A stretch of 64,000 nt of DNA, taken from Ruminococcus sp. (GTDB taxonomy: Bacteria > Bacillota > Clostridia > Oscillospirales > Ruminococcaceae). The notes below the pieces were generated by a model. That model did no database searches and was not told where the DNA came from. It worked only from the letters and a program-made list of their open reading frames with translations. A program made the translations under genes and the position numbers. Of this stretch, positions 33,578-43,270 are shown piece by piece; position 1 is the stretch's first letter, and each line of letters starts with the position of its first letter. Where the stretch lies: the NCBI GenBank assembly GCA_017622925.1, contig JAGAQC010000067.1, positions 24,506 to 88,505 of the forward strand. The letters run 5' to 3'.

Positions 33578-34594
33578 ATGAAAGCATTACTTATCGGCGG
33601 AACGGGAACTATCAGTATGGCTGTAACAAAGCTGCTTGCAGAAAAGGAATGGGAGGTTTATCTTCTTAACCGCGGAACGCAGAAAAGGGAACTTCCGCAG
33701 GGCGTTAATGTAATAAATGCGGATATTAACGATGAAGCTGCGGCGGCAAAAAAGCTTGACGGAATGAAATTTGACGCCGTATGCGAATTTATCGGATTTG
33801 TTCCCGAACAGTTGGAGCGTGATTACAGACTGTTTAACGGCAGAACGAAACAGTTTATGTATATCAGCTCGGCGTCCGCATATCATAAGCCCGTTTCCGA
33901 CTATATAATAAGCGAGAGGACAACGCTTGCGAATCCTTACTGGGAGTATTCGAGAAACAAGATAGCCTGCGAAGAATTTCTTATGAAGATGTATCGTGAA
34001 AACGGTTTTCCGATAACGATAGTTCGACCCAGCCATACGTATGACGAGCGTTCCGTTCCGCTCGGAGTACACGGCAGAAACGGAAGTTGGCAGGTAATAA
34101 AGCGTATGATAGAGGGAAAGCCCGTAATTATCCACGGCGACGGCGCGTCCTTATGGACTATGACCCACAACAGCGATTTTGCAAAGGGCTTTGTCGGACT
34201 TATGGGAAATATCCATGCAATAGGCGAAGCGTACCAGATAACTTCGGACGAAACGCTAACATGGAATCAGATATATGGTTCTATCGCAAACGCATTGGGA
34301 GTTGAACTTGTCCCGTATCATGTTTCTTCCGATTTTCTGTGTTCGGTGAGCGACTATGACTTCAAAGGCAGTCTTATAGGCGACAAGGCGAACTCAGTCG
34401 TTTTTGACAACGAAAAGCTGAAAAGGGCAGTTCCCGATTTTAAGGCGGAGGTTCGATTTGACGAGGGAATAAGAAGAACTATAGAATACATTCTCAGACA
34501 CCCCGAATATCAGATAAGCGACCCCGAATTTGACCTTTGGTGCGATAAGGTGATTGCCGCTATCGAGAAAACCAAAAAAGAGATTTTTAATTAG
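33578..34594 (+). CDS. NAD-dependent epimerase/dehydratase (extended SDR)
   Basis: The 338 residues start with the Rossmann motif LLIGGTGTISMAVTKLLAE. They also contain YISSASAYHKP and the catalytic YxxxK in YWEYSRNKIACEEF, followed by VRPSHTYDER. This is the extended SDR fold used for nucleotide-sugar or related substrates. It is co-transcribed with the dehydrogenase upstream. Its stop overlaps the stop of the convergent kinase gene at 34591 and no terminator lies between them. Confidence 0.88.
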   Translation: MKALLIGGTGTISMAVTKLLAEKEWEVYLLNRGTQKRELPQGVNVINADINDEAAAAKKLDGMKFDAVCEFIGFVPEQLERDYRLFNGRTKQFMYISSASAYHKPVSDYIISERTTLANPYWEYSRNKIACEEFLMKMYRENGFPITIVRPSHTYDERSVPLGVHGRNGSWQVIKRMIEGKPVIIHGDGASLWTMTHNSDFAKGFVGLMGNIHAIGEAYQITSDETLTWNQIYGSIANALGVELVPYHVSSDFLCSVSDYDFKGSLIGDKANSVVFDNEKLKRAVPDFKAEVRFDEGIRRTIEYILRHPEYQISDPEFDLWCDKVIAAIEKTKKEIFN

Positions 34595-35832
34595 ACTTTC
34601 TGAAAAACGCAAGTAACGTTCATATGACCCTTTTCGGTTTCCGCAAAAACATCGCCGTTCATTTTTCTCATAAGCTGACGGCAGATGTAAAGTCCAAGAC
34701 CGCTGCCCTTTTGGTTATCGGCATTTGAACCGCGCCAAAAGCTCTCGAAAATGTGGATAACTTCCGAATCGGGGAGCGTATTTCCGCTGTTTTTCACGGT
34801 TATAAGCTGACACCAGTCCTCCTCGCTGAACATTATTTCTATCAGCTTTCCGTCGCCGTATTTTATAGCATTTTCAATGATGTTCTGGAGTACCTCAACG
34901 CTGCGTTCGATGTCGCCCTTGATAAGGCAGTTCCCGTATTTGCCAACGCTGAAACGAATATGTACGAGCCGTAATTTTTCGCTGTAATAAGCCGAAATGC
35001 GGTTTATAAGCTCCGAGAGATAAAATTCGCCGTTATTTACTTCAAGCCTTAAAAAATCCTCGCCTGACGCCTTGATGATCTGGGAGATATACCCCTCTAT
35101 TTCGTCAGCCTTGTCGTTTATGCTTTCGGCAATTTCGAGCTGCTTCGCCTTATCGGGATACAGCCCCTTTGAAAGAGCCTTTGAGTACAGCTTTATGGCG
35201 GACAGCGGAGTTTTTATATCGTGAGACAAAGACAGCAGCAGGGTTTTCTTTTCCTTTTGAAGTTCAAGCTCGCGTTTTTTCTGCTCCTCAATATTTTCAC
35301 GCAGGAGGTCAACGCCCCAAATAAATTTGCCGAAAAATCGGTTTTTGTTTTCCTTGACAGGCGTGGTGAGATTGCCCTTTGAGAGTTCGTAGGGAACGTT
35401 GGTAAGCCTTTCAAAAGGAGTAAGAACTTTCGCGCGGACATAGACCAGTATACCGACAATTACCGCCGACATGACGGTCAGAATCAAATTAACTATGATA
35501 ACAACATCGCCGTTGTTTTTGCGTGACATGGTATAGTCGAACCGATAAAGCTCGCCGTTTATCTCACGTATTGCATAGTCGCTGTCGGCTTTATAAAAGC
35601 TGTCGGGACAGTCCGAAAGCTTTACGATCCCCGTTATATACTCGCAGTCTGAAAGAGCGGCGGCGGCTGTAGCAGCGTCCGTTTCGATAAGTCTTGAAAG
35701 CCGTTCTATCTCAACGCGATACGGTCTGCCGCTGCCGATATTATCAATATTCAGGAGCAGCAGATTTGCCCCTGCAAAAATTATAGCGATAAGCAGCAGC
35801 ATACCGATAAAAATTCTGTTAAAAGCTTTCAT
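34591..35832 (-). CDS. Sensor histidine kinase (HAMP/HisKA type)
   Basis: The 413 residues have a helix at about 7-28, an extracytoplasmic loop of about 80 residues, a second helix near 110-132, a HAMP-like linker (VLTPFERLTNVPYELSKGN), HisKA with the phosphoacceptor in LLLSLSHDIKTPLSAIK, and HATPase_c (ENAIKYGDG, GSGLGLYICRQL). It overlaps the response regulator gene by four bases. Together with that regulator, an ABC ATPase and an FtsX permease it forms a four-gene envelope-stress or peptide-detoxification module. Confidence 0.93.
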   Translation of the reverse strand: MKAFNRIFIGMLLLIAIIFAGANLLLLNIDNIGSGRPYRVEIERLSRLIETDAATAAAALSDCEYITGIVKLSDCPDSFYKADSDYAIREINGELYRFDYTMSRKNNGDVVIIVNLILTVMSAVIVGILVYVRAKVLTPFERLTNVPYELSKGNLTTPVKENKNRFFGKFIWGVDLLRENIEEQKKRELELQKEKKTLLLSLSHDIKTPLSAIKLYSKALSKGLYPDKAKQLEIAESINDKADEIEGYISQIIKASGEDFLRLEVNNGEFYLSELINRISAYYSEKLRLVHIRFSVGKYGNCLIKGDIERSVEVLQNIIENAIKYGDGKLIEIMFSEEDWCQLITVKNSGNTLPDSEVIHIFESFWRGSNADNQKGSGLGLYICRQLMRKMNGDVFAETEKGHMNVTCVFQKV

Positions 35833-36491
35833 ACAAACTTATACCCCACGCCCCATACTGTTTGGATATGCTGCGGTTTCTTGGGGTCGTCCTCGATTTT
35901 CTGCCGCAGCCATTTTATATGCACCGTAAGAGTCTGAATTTCAGAGAAACTGTCGCTTCCCCATATCGTGTTGAAAATATATTCCTTGTTAAGGGTTTTC
36001 CCCTTATTTTCGATAAGCAGGCGGAGCAGCTCAAACTCCTTAGCCGTCATATTTATCGGAACGCCGTTTTTACAGGCGGTCTTGTTCGCTTTATTAAGCG
36101 TCAGATCGCCCTCGGTAATTTCATCGAGAGCGTATCGGCGTTTGAAAATACCTGCTATTTTAGCAAGGAGAATATCAATATCATAGGGTTTTTCTATGTA
36201 GTCGTCAGCTCCGAGAATAAGCCCGTTAAGCTTGTTATCCTTATCCGTTTTTGCGCTTACAATAAGTATCGGAGTATTGCTTTGTTCACGTATCTTACCG
36301 CACACGGAAAATCCGTCCACTCCCGGCAGCATAATATCCAGCACGATAAGCCTTGCCCCGTATTTTTCGTACAGGGACAAGGCTTTTTCGCCGCTTTCCG
36401 CAGTCGATACCGTGTAATTTTCGGCGCGAAGAAAATCACACAGCAGGTCTGCAAGCTCTTTATTATCTTCAACAATCAGAATATCGGTCAT
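35829..36491 (-). CDS. OmpR-family response regulator
   Basis: The 220 residues comprise a receiver domain (IVEDNKELADLLCDFLRAE, phospho-Asp in LIVLDIMLPG, Thr/Ser region ILIVSAKTD, Lys in DDYIEKPYD) and a C-terminal winged helix (LTLNKANKTACKNGVPINM, ending HIQTVWGVGYKFV). It starts one base after the ABC ATPase gene, so the four genes are tightly linked. Confidence 0.95.
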   Translation of the reverse strand: MTDILIVEDNKELADLLCDFLRAENYTVSTAESGEKALSLYEKYGARLIVLDIMLPGVDGFSVCGKIREQSNTPILIVSAKTDKDNKLNGLILGADDYIEKPYDIDILLAKIAGIFKRRYALDEITEGDLTLNKANKTACKNGVPINMTAKEFELLRLLIENKGKTLNKEYIFNTIWGSDSFSEIQTLTVHIKWLRQKIEDDPKKPQHIQTVWGVGYKFV

Positions 36492-36492
36492 A

Positions 36493-37260
36493 TTACCAAC
36501 CCATTTCCATTAACCAGTTATTTAAAGCGCGTTCACGCTCCCGCATTTGGGAAGCATTTTTGTACTTACTTATATTATACTCTCCTTTTATGTTTCCGTC
36601 AACTATGTAAAGCACTCTTGTGCATTTTGCGGCGACTTTCACATCGTGAGTAACAAGCATTATCGTAGTACCCTCGTTGTTCAGCTTGGTAAGCTCCTCC
36701 ATGACCTCGTTGGAGGAGGTGCGGTTCAGCGCGCCTGTAGGCTCGTCTGCAAAAATTATCTTCGGGTCGTTTATCATACTTCGGCAGATGCAGGCTCGCT
36801 GGAGCTGACCGCCCGAGACCTCGGTAATATCGTTATCCGCAATATCTATAATGCCGAGCTTACGCATAAGCGTTTCGCCCCTTTGTACGGTCTCTTTGCG
36901 AGTTTCCTTTCTTTTTTCGGACTGACATGCAGGAAGAATAATATTGTCAAGAACGGTGAGATTTTTCAGCATATACATCTGCTGGAAGATGAACCCCATT
37001 TCGTCAAGTCTGAGGTCGGCAAGCTCTTTTTCCTTTAATTCAGAGAGATTCCTGCCGCAGAACTGCACTTCGCCTGCGGTAATGCTGTCCATGCCCGAAA
37101 CGGCGTACAGCAGGGTAGACTTGCCCGAACCCGACGGACCCATTACAGCGACCATTTCGCCCTCGTCGATGCTGAAATTCACATTTTTCAGCACGTTGTT
37201 CTGACGCTTGTTGACAATGTACGTTTTGCAGAGGTCGTTTGCTATTAATACTTTGTTCAT
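36493..37260 (-). CDS. ABC transporter ATP-binding protein (MacB/BceA type)
   Basis: The 255 residues have Walker A GPSGSGKST, Q-loop FIFQQMYML, signature VSGGQLQRACI and Walker B IIFADEPTGALN. These are typical of ATPases that work with FtsX-type permeases in lipoprotein release, peptide sensing or peptide antibiotic resistance. The C-terminus carries a short hydrophilic extension (ASQMRERERALNNWLMEMGW). AAAGGAG precedes the ATG. Confidence 0.95.
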   Translation of the reverse strand: MNKVLIANDLCKTYIVNKRQNNVLKNVNFSIDEGEMVAVMGPSGSGKSTLLYAVSGMDSITAGEVQFCGRNLSELKEKELADLRLDEMGFIFQQMYMLKNLTVLDNIILPACQSEKRKETRKETVQRGETLMRKLGIIDIADNDITEVSGGQLQRACICRSMINDPKIIFADEPTGALNRTSSNEVMEELTKLNNEGTTIMLVTHDVKVAAKCTRVLYIVDGNIKGEYNISKYKNASQMRERERALNNWLMEMGW

Positions 37261-37272
37261 ATAAATTCTCCT

Positions 37273-39639
37273 TTATTCAATGTTAGCAGCTTCGGAAGTT
37301 TTTATCGTTTTGGTGTAAAGCGAGGTAAGCCACGCTGTCAGGACAGTTACGGCAAAAATAATCAGGGGATAGAGCAGGAATACCTTTAACGGGTCGATCA
37401 TGAAGTCAATATCAACTGCGCCCATCATTCCGAAAATAGGCGAAATGCAAAGGTTAGTCATGGGTATGGAAGCTACCGCCGCAAGAATCGCCGCCGCAAG
37501 CGCAGCTATGCCGAAACGCAGCGTATGCCATTTGATTATTGCGCCGTTCTTGAAGCCGATAGCTTTCAGTAGAGCGATCTGACTGCGTTCATCGGAGATA
37601 AACGAGCGTTCCACCAAGACCGTAACAAGTATCACAACGATTATGGTTATTGCGAGGAGCATATACTGAACAGCCTCCATAGTGGGAACGACCGATATGC
37701 AGTCCATGCAGTATTCCGCAGCGTTCATTACATCGGCATTATCGAAAAGCTCCTTTATCTTTTCCTTGCGGTTTTCAATTTCTTTATCAGTTGGGGAATC
37801 GGTGAAATCGACCTGATACTGCCTGAAATTCGCAACAAAGCTCATATCGGTGGGGGCTTCATCGCTAAGACGGATAACCTCGCCCATTTGGTTCATCGTC
37901 TGAAAGTATGCGGTAATAATGCAGTCGATTTTTTCCGTGCCGAAGTCTATCGTTACCGTATCTCCGATCTCAGCGTCAAGCATTTCGGAAACCTGCGGAG
38001 TTATTGCAATTTCGTTTTTATTCTGCGGCGATGTACCCTCGTAATATTCGTACTTGTCCGCAGGAATATTGACGCTCTGGGAGCAGCTTAAAGAAAAGCT
38101 GTTTCCTTTGGAAATAATTTTATATTTATACTGAATATCAAGGCTTAATTCACAAGGCATACCTTTCTCCGAAATCGAATCGGCAATGTCATTCAGTTTA
38201 TCCTCGACGCTTTCGCGGTCGCCCTCACTCATAAGCTTTGTTGCGCTGTCAATATCTGTTATGTAGATGTCGCTTTTCGTACCGAATGTGGTGATAAGAT
38301 TGGAACTTTTCATGGTAGCGACCGTGTTTACCAGTATCAGCACAAACAGAGTGCAGATAAAGAATGAAACAATAACCGTCATAAAGCGTCTGGGCGCGCT
38401 TAAAATGTCGTTTACCGCCATATAGAACGCAGGCTTAGCGTTTGTTTTACCGATTCTGAAAAAGCTCTTTTTGCGGAAACGTTCGCCTGTCTGTCCCGAA
38501 CGAATAGCGTCAATCGGAGTAAGCTTCTTCACCTTGCCCGTACAGCCGTAAGCGAACAGAAGAATTATAAATATTGTACCGACTGTGCTTGCAATATTTA
38601 TAAGCAGACCTGCGTTATTGCCGAGAACCATATTTTCGCTTACTGATTTAAGCAGCATATTGCCAAAGGGAATACTTGCAAAAAAGCCGATAATTCCGCC
38701 GACTACCGCCATTATCAGATATTTGGCAATATAAAGTCCCCTGATCTTGCGGTTTTTCAGACCGATAGCTTTCATAACGCCGATCTCTCTGTATTCCTCG
38801 GAAATGGTAAAGTTGATAGAGAAACGAAGTACAACAAATGATACGACTATCAGGCACACGCTTAATATAAGCACGATAAACGCCACGAGCATATCCATGA
38901 CATAGGCAGTTTGAAGCATACTTCTTGTACCGTCGAACAAAACTCCCGGTATATTTGCTATCACGGATTTTATTGCCGTTACATCATCGGTTTCGATATA
39001 AGCTATCTCTCCCTGATAGTGCGCTCTTATCATATCATCGGACAGGAATTTGTCATAGTCCCTTTGATTCAGCAAAAATCTTGTATTGCCCATTATATCG
39101 CCGCCTAAAAAAGCGTCTTTCACCTTGCCTGCAATTTTCAGCTCCATCTGAACATCGCCAAGCTTTATGAGGATATGATCGCCGACCTCAAAACCGTTTT
39201 TCTGTATGAACTTTCCTGCTATCATGACCTCGCCCTGCTTTACTTCTGTAACGGGAGCGTTTTCCACATCAAAGAAGTTCAGCTTTACGTCCGAAATTGA
39301 TTGAAACAGGGCAACATTCCTTGTTTCCACGTCTGTTCCGTCAGTTCTTTTTACACTGTTCTGCGAACCGAAAATAGAGTTTTCGAGCTTGTAGCTTTTC
39401 ACACATTCAGCCTTATCAAGAATGGGAGCGGCGTGTCCTGTGGAATCTTTGCCCATTGTGATGAGCGCATAGTCTCCCACGCCTGCTTTATCCATATAAT
39501 AATCCGTGCCGTTCATTACAGTTAATACGTTGTTCAGACCGCTTGAAACGAACATTACCGCAAGGATAATAAACATAAGCAGTATCACGTTCATGGTTTT
39601 CTTGCGTTTCAGGTCTTTTTTGAGAATGTTTATGTACAT
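37273..39639 (-). CDS. FtsX-like ABC transporter permease
   Basis: The 788 residues start at the ATG at 39639. The frame extends to a GTG at 39669, but that GTG lies directly on a TACAAT -10 box. An N-terminal helix (about 15-37), a periplasm-like loop, then an FtsX core (SEEYREIGVMKAIGLKNRKIRGLYIAK) and a second FtsX unit at the end (DERSQIALLKAIGFKNGAI) are visible. It pairs with the ATPase encoded 12 bases downstream. The kinase/regulator genes in the same operon suggest self-controlled response to a peptide or envelope signal. Confidence 0.92.
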   Translation of the reverse strand: MYINILKKDLKRKKTMNVILLMFIILAVMFVSSGLNNVLTVMNGTDYYMDKAGVGDYALITMGKDSTGHAAPILDKAECVKSYKLENSIFGSQNSVKRTDGTDVETRNVALFQSISDVKLNFFDVENAPVTEVKQGEVMIAGKFIQKNGFEVGDHILIKLGDVQMELKIAGKVKDAFLGGDIMGNTRFLLNQRDYDKFLSDDMIRAHYQGEIAYIETDDVTAIKSVIANIPGVLFDGTRSMLQTAYVMDMLVAFIVLILSVCLIVVSFVVLRFSINFTISEEYREIGVMKAIGLKNRKIRGLYIAKYLIMAVVGGIIGFFASIPFGNMLLKSVSENMVLGNNAGLLINIASTVGTIFIILLFAYGCTGKVKKLTPIDAIRSGQTGERFRKKSFFRIGKTNAKPAFYMAVNDILSAPRRFMTVIVSFFICTLFVLILVNTVATMKSSNLITTFGTKSDIYITDIDSATKLMSEGDRESVEDKLNDIADSISEKGMPCELSLDIQYKYKIISKGNSFSLSCSQSVNIPADKYEYYEGTSPQNKNEIAITPQVSEMLDAEIGDTVTIDFGTEKIDCIITAYFQTMNQMGEVIRLSDEAPTDMSFVANFRQYQVDFTDSPTDKEIENRKEKIKELFDNADVMNAAEYCMDCISVVPTMEAVQYMLLAITIIVVILVTVLVERSFISDERSQIALLKAIGFKNGAIIKWHTLRFGIAALAAAILAAVASIPMTNLCISPIFGMMGAVDIDFMIDPLKVFLLYPLIIFAVTVLTAWLTSLYTKTIKTSEAANIE

Positions 39640-39669
39640 TTTCCTACCGCCTTTCTTTGGTGTATTCAC

Positions 39670-39675
39670 ATTGTA
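39670..39675 (-). promoter_or_regulatory. -10 box for the FtsX operon
   Basis: TACAAT on the minus strand, 31 bases upstream of the chosen ATG. No good -35 box is present. Two AGGATT copies (AGGATTTAAGGATT) lie in the -35 area, which fits activation by the operon's own regulator. Confidence 0.45.
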
Positions 39676-39733
39676 GCACAGAAATTATTAAATAATCCTT
39701 AAATCCTGAAAATATCCGCTGATCAATATAAAC

Positions 39734-39762
39734 AAACACCGCACAGAGAGCGTGCGGTGTTT
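39734..39762 (-). terminator. Terminator of the NRPS-like trio
   Basis: AAACACCGCAC pairs with GTGCGGTGTTT. On the minus strand it is followed by GTTTATATT. It lies just after the adenylation gene stop. Confidence 0.8.
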
Positions 39763-39776
39763 ATATTAGAGGTCTA

Positions 39777-41285
39777 TTACAGCAAGCTGCGAATGATTTT
39801 TTTAGAAGCTGTTTTAGGAAATTCGGTATCCCTGATAACCAGTTTCGCAATACGCTTTGCAGGCGGAGAACCCGAATTTACATCGTCAATTTTCTGCTGA
39901 ATCTCAGCCTCAATATTTTCAGACGCGTAATCGGGATTCGGATATACCTCCGCAGTTATCAGGTTGTCCTTTTCATAAACAACGATCTCCTTTATGGGCT
40001 TGCAGCAGGCAAACTGATTCTCAATTTCCTCCGGCGAAACATTTTCGCCATTGGATAGAATGATAAGATTCTTTTTTCTGCCCGTGATGTAGACGTATCC
40101 GTCGTCATCGACATAGCCGAGGTCGCCTGTTTTCAGCCAGCCGTCCTCGGTCAGCGTTTTGGCGGTCTCCTCGGGATTTTTGTAATATCCCTGCATAACG
40201 GAGCGGCTCTTTACGCAAATTTCGCCGTCCACAATGCGAATATCACAGCCGGGAACTCGTCTGCCCACGGACGAGGGCTTAGGGCAGCCCTTAACGCCTG
40301 TGCAGATACGCGGTGAACATTCCGTCATTCCGTAGCCTTGCGCAATGTCGATACCGAATTCCTCGTAGCCCTTGATTATCTCGGGACTCAGATACGCTCC
40401 GCCCGTATAGATAACGCTGAAATTCTCGCCGAACGTTTCTTTGCCTATCGCAATTTTATCGGGATTTTTCTCTGCGGCAAGCTGCATTTTCGACAGAATA
40501 GAAGCCGCTATCATCGGCACGAATGTAGTATCGTCAGGCTGAAATATTTTCAGATTCTTAGGGATACGCATGAGGGAATCGTTTACACAAAGTATCCTGC
40601 CGTACCACAATGCGCAGAGAACGTCGCATGTGAAGCAGAACACATGATGTATCGGCAGAACCGTCATACGCTTTTGACCTCGATAATTCCGATCGGGTTC
40701 ACATGTAGCGTTATCTATAAGATTTCCGTTGCTTAGCATAACGCCCTTGCTTTGTCCCGTTGTTCCCGAGGTGAAAAGAATTGCCGCAAGGTCGTTTTCC
40801 TTTGGAGAGCTGTCGGGGACTTTTCCGCTGTATTCGCTGATTATATCGGCGAGACAGAGCATATTATCCTGCTTTTCATGAAGATGAATGAAATATTTCA
40901 CCTGCGGACAGAGTTTTCTGAACTGCTCAATATCTCCCTCGTGACGCTTATCCACAATGACGATCTCACTGTCCGAGCGATTTACCTCGTCGGCTATCTT
41001 CTCCGCAGGATTTGCGTTGTCCAGCGGTACGGTCACATTTCCGCTGCACTGGATACCAAACCACGCCGTAAGATACTCGTAGCTTGTAGAGCCTATAACG
41101 GCAGCGTGTACGCCGTTCGGAAAATGCTCCTGAACCCACACAGCAAAGCAGTCGCAGTCCTGACGGAACGTGCGGAAGCTCTTGTCACGCAGTTCACGAT
41201 GCAGATACTCCCGTACAAAAGGCTCGTCCCCGAATACCGCATCGGCGCGGTAGACGAGTTCTTTTAATGTTGCAATTTCAGCCAT
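39777..41285 (-). CDS. Stand-alone adenylation enzyme (AMP-dependent ligase)
   Basis: The 502 residues carry the adenylation motifs in order: A3 FTSGTTGQSKGVML; A5 GYGMTECSPR; A7 TGDLGYVDDDG; A8 GRKKNLIILSNGENVSPEEIE; and an A10-like FPKTASKKIIR with the conserved lysine. Such enzymes activate a carboxylic acid as acyl-AMP and load it on a carrier protein. The carrier gene overlaps it by one base directly upstream. Whether the substrate is an amino acid or a fatty/aryl acid cannot be decided from sequence. Confidence 0.9.
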   Translation of the reverse strand: MAEIATLKELVYRADAVFGDEPFVREYLHRELRDKSFRTFRQDCDCFAVWVQEHFPNGVHAAVIGSTSYEYLTAWFGIQCSGNVTVPLDNANPAEKIADEVNRSDSEIVIVDKRHEGDIEQFRKLCPQVKYFIHLHEKQDNMLCLADIISEYSGKVPDSSPKENDLAAILFTSGTTGQSKGVMLSNGNLIDNATCEPDRNYRGQKRMTVLPIHHVFCFTCDVLCALWYGRILCVNDSLMRIPKNLKIFQPDDTTFVPMIAASILSKMQLAAEKNPDKIAIGKETFGENFSVIYTGGAYLSPEIIKGYEEFGIDIAQGYGMTECSPRICTGVKGCPKPSSVGRRVPGCDIRIVDGEICVKSRSVMQGYYKNPEETAKTLTEDGWLKTGDLGYVDDDGYVYITGRKKNLIILSNGENVSPEEIENQFACCKPIKEIVVYEKDNLITAEVYPNPDYASENIEAEIQQKIDDVNSGSPPAKRIAKLVIRDTEFPKTASKKIIRSLL

Positions 41286-41524
41286 TATTTCAGTCCTCCG
41301 AGATATGCAAGCAATGCGCCGACAGTCTTGTTGCCTGCCGCTTCTGCCTCGTCAATCTCAACGTCAAAAGCGTCCTCGCAGTCGCCGAGCATACACATGA
41401 AGTCGTAGGAATTAAAGCCTATATCCTCCATAAAACGCGATCCTTCTTTTATCTCATCGGGTTCAATGTCTATATACTGTGTTATCAGTTCTATCAGTTT
41501 TTCAAGCATATTTCTTACCTCCAT
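41285..41524 (-). CDS. Stand-alone acyl/peptidyl carrier protein
   Basis: The 79-residue acidic, helical protein has the phosphopantetheine site as GFNSYDF, with Ser in the position of the usual DSL serine (D replaced by N, L by Y). The flanking LIELITQYIDIEPDEI and DCEDAFDVEIDEAEA fit a carrier fold. It lies between the condensation and adenylation genes with one-base overlaps on both sides. No phosphopantetheinyl transferase is encoded in the window. Confidence 0.88.
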   Translation of the reverse strand: MEVRNMLEKLIELITQYIDIEPDEIKEGSRFMEDIGFNSYDFMCMLGDCEDAFDVEIDEAEAAGNKTVGALLAYLGGLK

Positions 41525-42924
41525 CAGGTCATATCAATTATCTCTTGAATAGTTTTATTCGGGTTTTCGATGCTGCGGAACAGAACTCGTCCCGTAAAGT
41601 AATACAGGAACTCGATTTCCTGCGGCGTAACAAGCTCGGACTGATACCCGAAGTGGAACGTCAGACCGCCGTCGCCGAAACGGTGCATAGCGGTTATATA
41701 AAGCGGCTGAGGCTGTCTGCCGCTGTTGTACCATCTGCTCTTGACGGGAATGTCTTTCAGATACGGTACAAGGCTTTTAAGCGTCGCATTCTGATATGTG
41801 AAGCTGACGCTCTGATAGCAGCCGCCCTGCGGATAACCGAATATCTGACGCTGCTGACCGTAGAATCCCAATGTGGGATAATCGGCATGCAGGAACAATT
41901 CCTGCTGAGCCTTATTGATGATCTCCATAGATTCCAGTACCGTTTTGTCGAGATCAATGATAGTCCGCAAATCAAAGCAGTGCATTCTGACGCCGCCGCT
42001 GCGTTTGTTTTGAAGCGTGGAACGTCGGCTTACGAAGTCTTTTATAGTGACATCTGTCTCATTGTTGTTGAACTTTGAAAGAACCGTTCTGATAGCATGG
42101 AGTATCACAACGCTTACGGGAATATTATATTCCTCGGAAAAACGCAGTATCTTGTTGGTGGAATCCACGCTCAGATCATAGGTCACGGTTTTTCCTGCTC
42201 CTGTTTTTGTGGAAAGCACGCCCCATCGCTGTTCGGGGTTCTCCTTACGCCACTGTATCATTCTTCCAAAGCCTGTATAATCGGTATACATCGGTTCAGG
42301 CTGATTCAGGATATTCTGCCAGAACTGAGCGTCACGAAGCTGCTTTTTGCTGCCGTTGTATTCAAGGTCTTTCTTTACCGATTCTATATAGGACGCCATC
42401 GGCTTAGGATACGGCAGATCGTACATGAGATGACAGTAAATGTCCATTACGTCTTTTGTGAAAGTAATAACGGAGCATGAATCCATACAGCAGTGGTGAA
42501 CGTTGAAATAATAGCCGTTGTAGCCGTCGGGCATTGACACGATAACGATTCGCGAAAGTTCACCGCCAAAGGTATCGAACGGCTGAGAAGTCCAGCGGTC
42601 AAGAATTGCATGGGCTTTTTCCTCTGTCAGCGCAGAGAAGTCGTAATACTCAAAATACTTGTTTTCATAGGGCATGACATACTGCAAAAGCTCGCCCGTA
42701 TCGGGGTCCTTCCAGATACGCATACGCATAGATTCGCAGCGTTCCACAGCGCGATTCAAAGCCTCACGAAGAACCGAAATGTTAAGTTCCGTTTTCAGGT
42801 ATTGTCCTGTGCCGATATTCACGATCTCGTGGGTCGGACTTAAAGAAAGCGTGTAGATATGCACCATTTGCGCTGCTGTGAGAGGATAGCATTCACGCTT
42901 GATGCCGCCGATGATTTTTTCCAT
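41524..42924 (-). CDS. Stand-alone NRPS condensation-domain protein
   Basis: The ATG at 42924 is chosen for its GGAGG seven bases upstream. The protein has 466 residues. It starts YPLTAAQMVHIYTLSLSPTHE, as in condensation domains. The active-site motif is HHCCMDS near residue 150, matching HHxxxDG with Ser for the last Gly. It fits the condensation/acyltransferase superfamily (NRPS C domains, PapA, WES). It is the first gene of a three-gene operon with a separate carrier and adenylation enzyme, so it probably joins a carrier-bound acyl group to an amine or alcohol. Confidence 0.87.
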   Translation of the reverse strand: MEKIIGGIKRECYPLTAAQMVHIYTLSLSPTHEIVNIGTGQYLKTELNISVLREALNRAVERCESMRMRIWKDPDTGELLQYVMPYENKYFEYYDFSALTEEKAHAILDRWTSQPFDTFGGELSRIVIVSMPDGYNGYYFNVHHCCMDSCSVITFTKDVMDIYCHLMYDLPYPKPMASYIESVKKDLEYNGSKKQLRDAQFWQNILNQPEPMYTDYTGFGRMIQWRKENPEQRWGVLSTKTGAGKTVTYDLSVDSTNKILRFSEEYNIPVSVVILHAIRTVLSKFNNNETDVTIKDFVSRRSTLQNKRSGGVRMHCFDLRTIIDLDKTVLESMEIINKAQQELFLHADYPTLGFYGQQRQIFGYPQGGCYQSVSFTYQNATLKSLVPYLKDIPVKSRWYNSGRQPQPLYITAMHRFGDGGLTFHFGYQSELVTPQEIEFLYYFTGRVLFRSIENPNKTIQEIIDMT

Positions 42925-43087
42925 AGATACACCTCCGGTTGCTCGGAACTCTTTCATATGAGAAAAGCTCCGAATGATAAAATTGAACTGATGTTATGTA
43001 AAATTGCTGTTTATACTTGACTCTATTGCAAATCGCATATAACCGCAGATTATGTCCTTCGTTTCTTGAAGTATATGTTTCAATTTT

Positions 43088-43116
43088 ATAATAACATAAA
43101 TTTGTCAAAATGTCAA
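43088..43116 (-). promoter_or_regulatory. Promoter of the NRPS-like trio
   Basis: On the minus strand TTGACA (43116-43111), a 17-base spacer and TATTAT (43093-43088). A second TTGACA lies at 43108-43103. The leader to 42924 is about 155 bases and shows no recognised element. Confidence 0.75.
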
Positions 43117-43241
43117 TGCTTTATTGCACAAAAGCACTTTTGGAACAAGAAAATAAAATGTGGATCGGTATTGAACTTCTTAGTTATTTATGTTATCATT
43201 ATCATATGGCAGGGGAGAGGGGGGAAAATATTTTATTATCA

Positions 43242-43270
43242 TGTAACACTTTTCAATTCTGCTGCGATAG
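43242..43270 (+). promoter_or_regulatory. Possible ECF-type promoter of the sigma gene
   Basis: TGTAAC (43242-43247), 17 bases, CGATAG (43265-43270). It resembles the AAC...CG(T/A) pattern of self-activated ECF sigma genes. It lies 72 bases before the sigma ATG. The rest of 42958-43341 is A/T-rich and shows no gene. Confidence 0.4.

Noticed and set aside
34580-34610. Shared terminator between the convergent SDR and kinase genes
   Set aside because: The two stops overlap and no stable hairpin is present at the junction.
37273-39669. GTG at 39669 as start of the FtsX permease
   Set aside because: It lies immediately after the -10 box, so it would be at or before the transcription start. The ATG at 39639 fits better.
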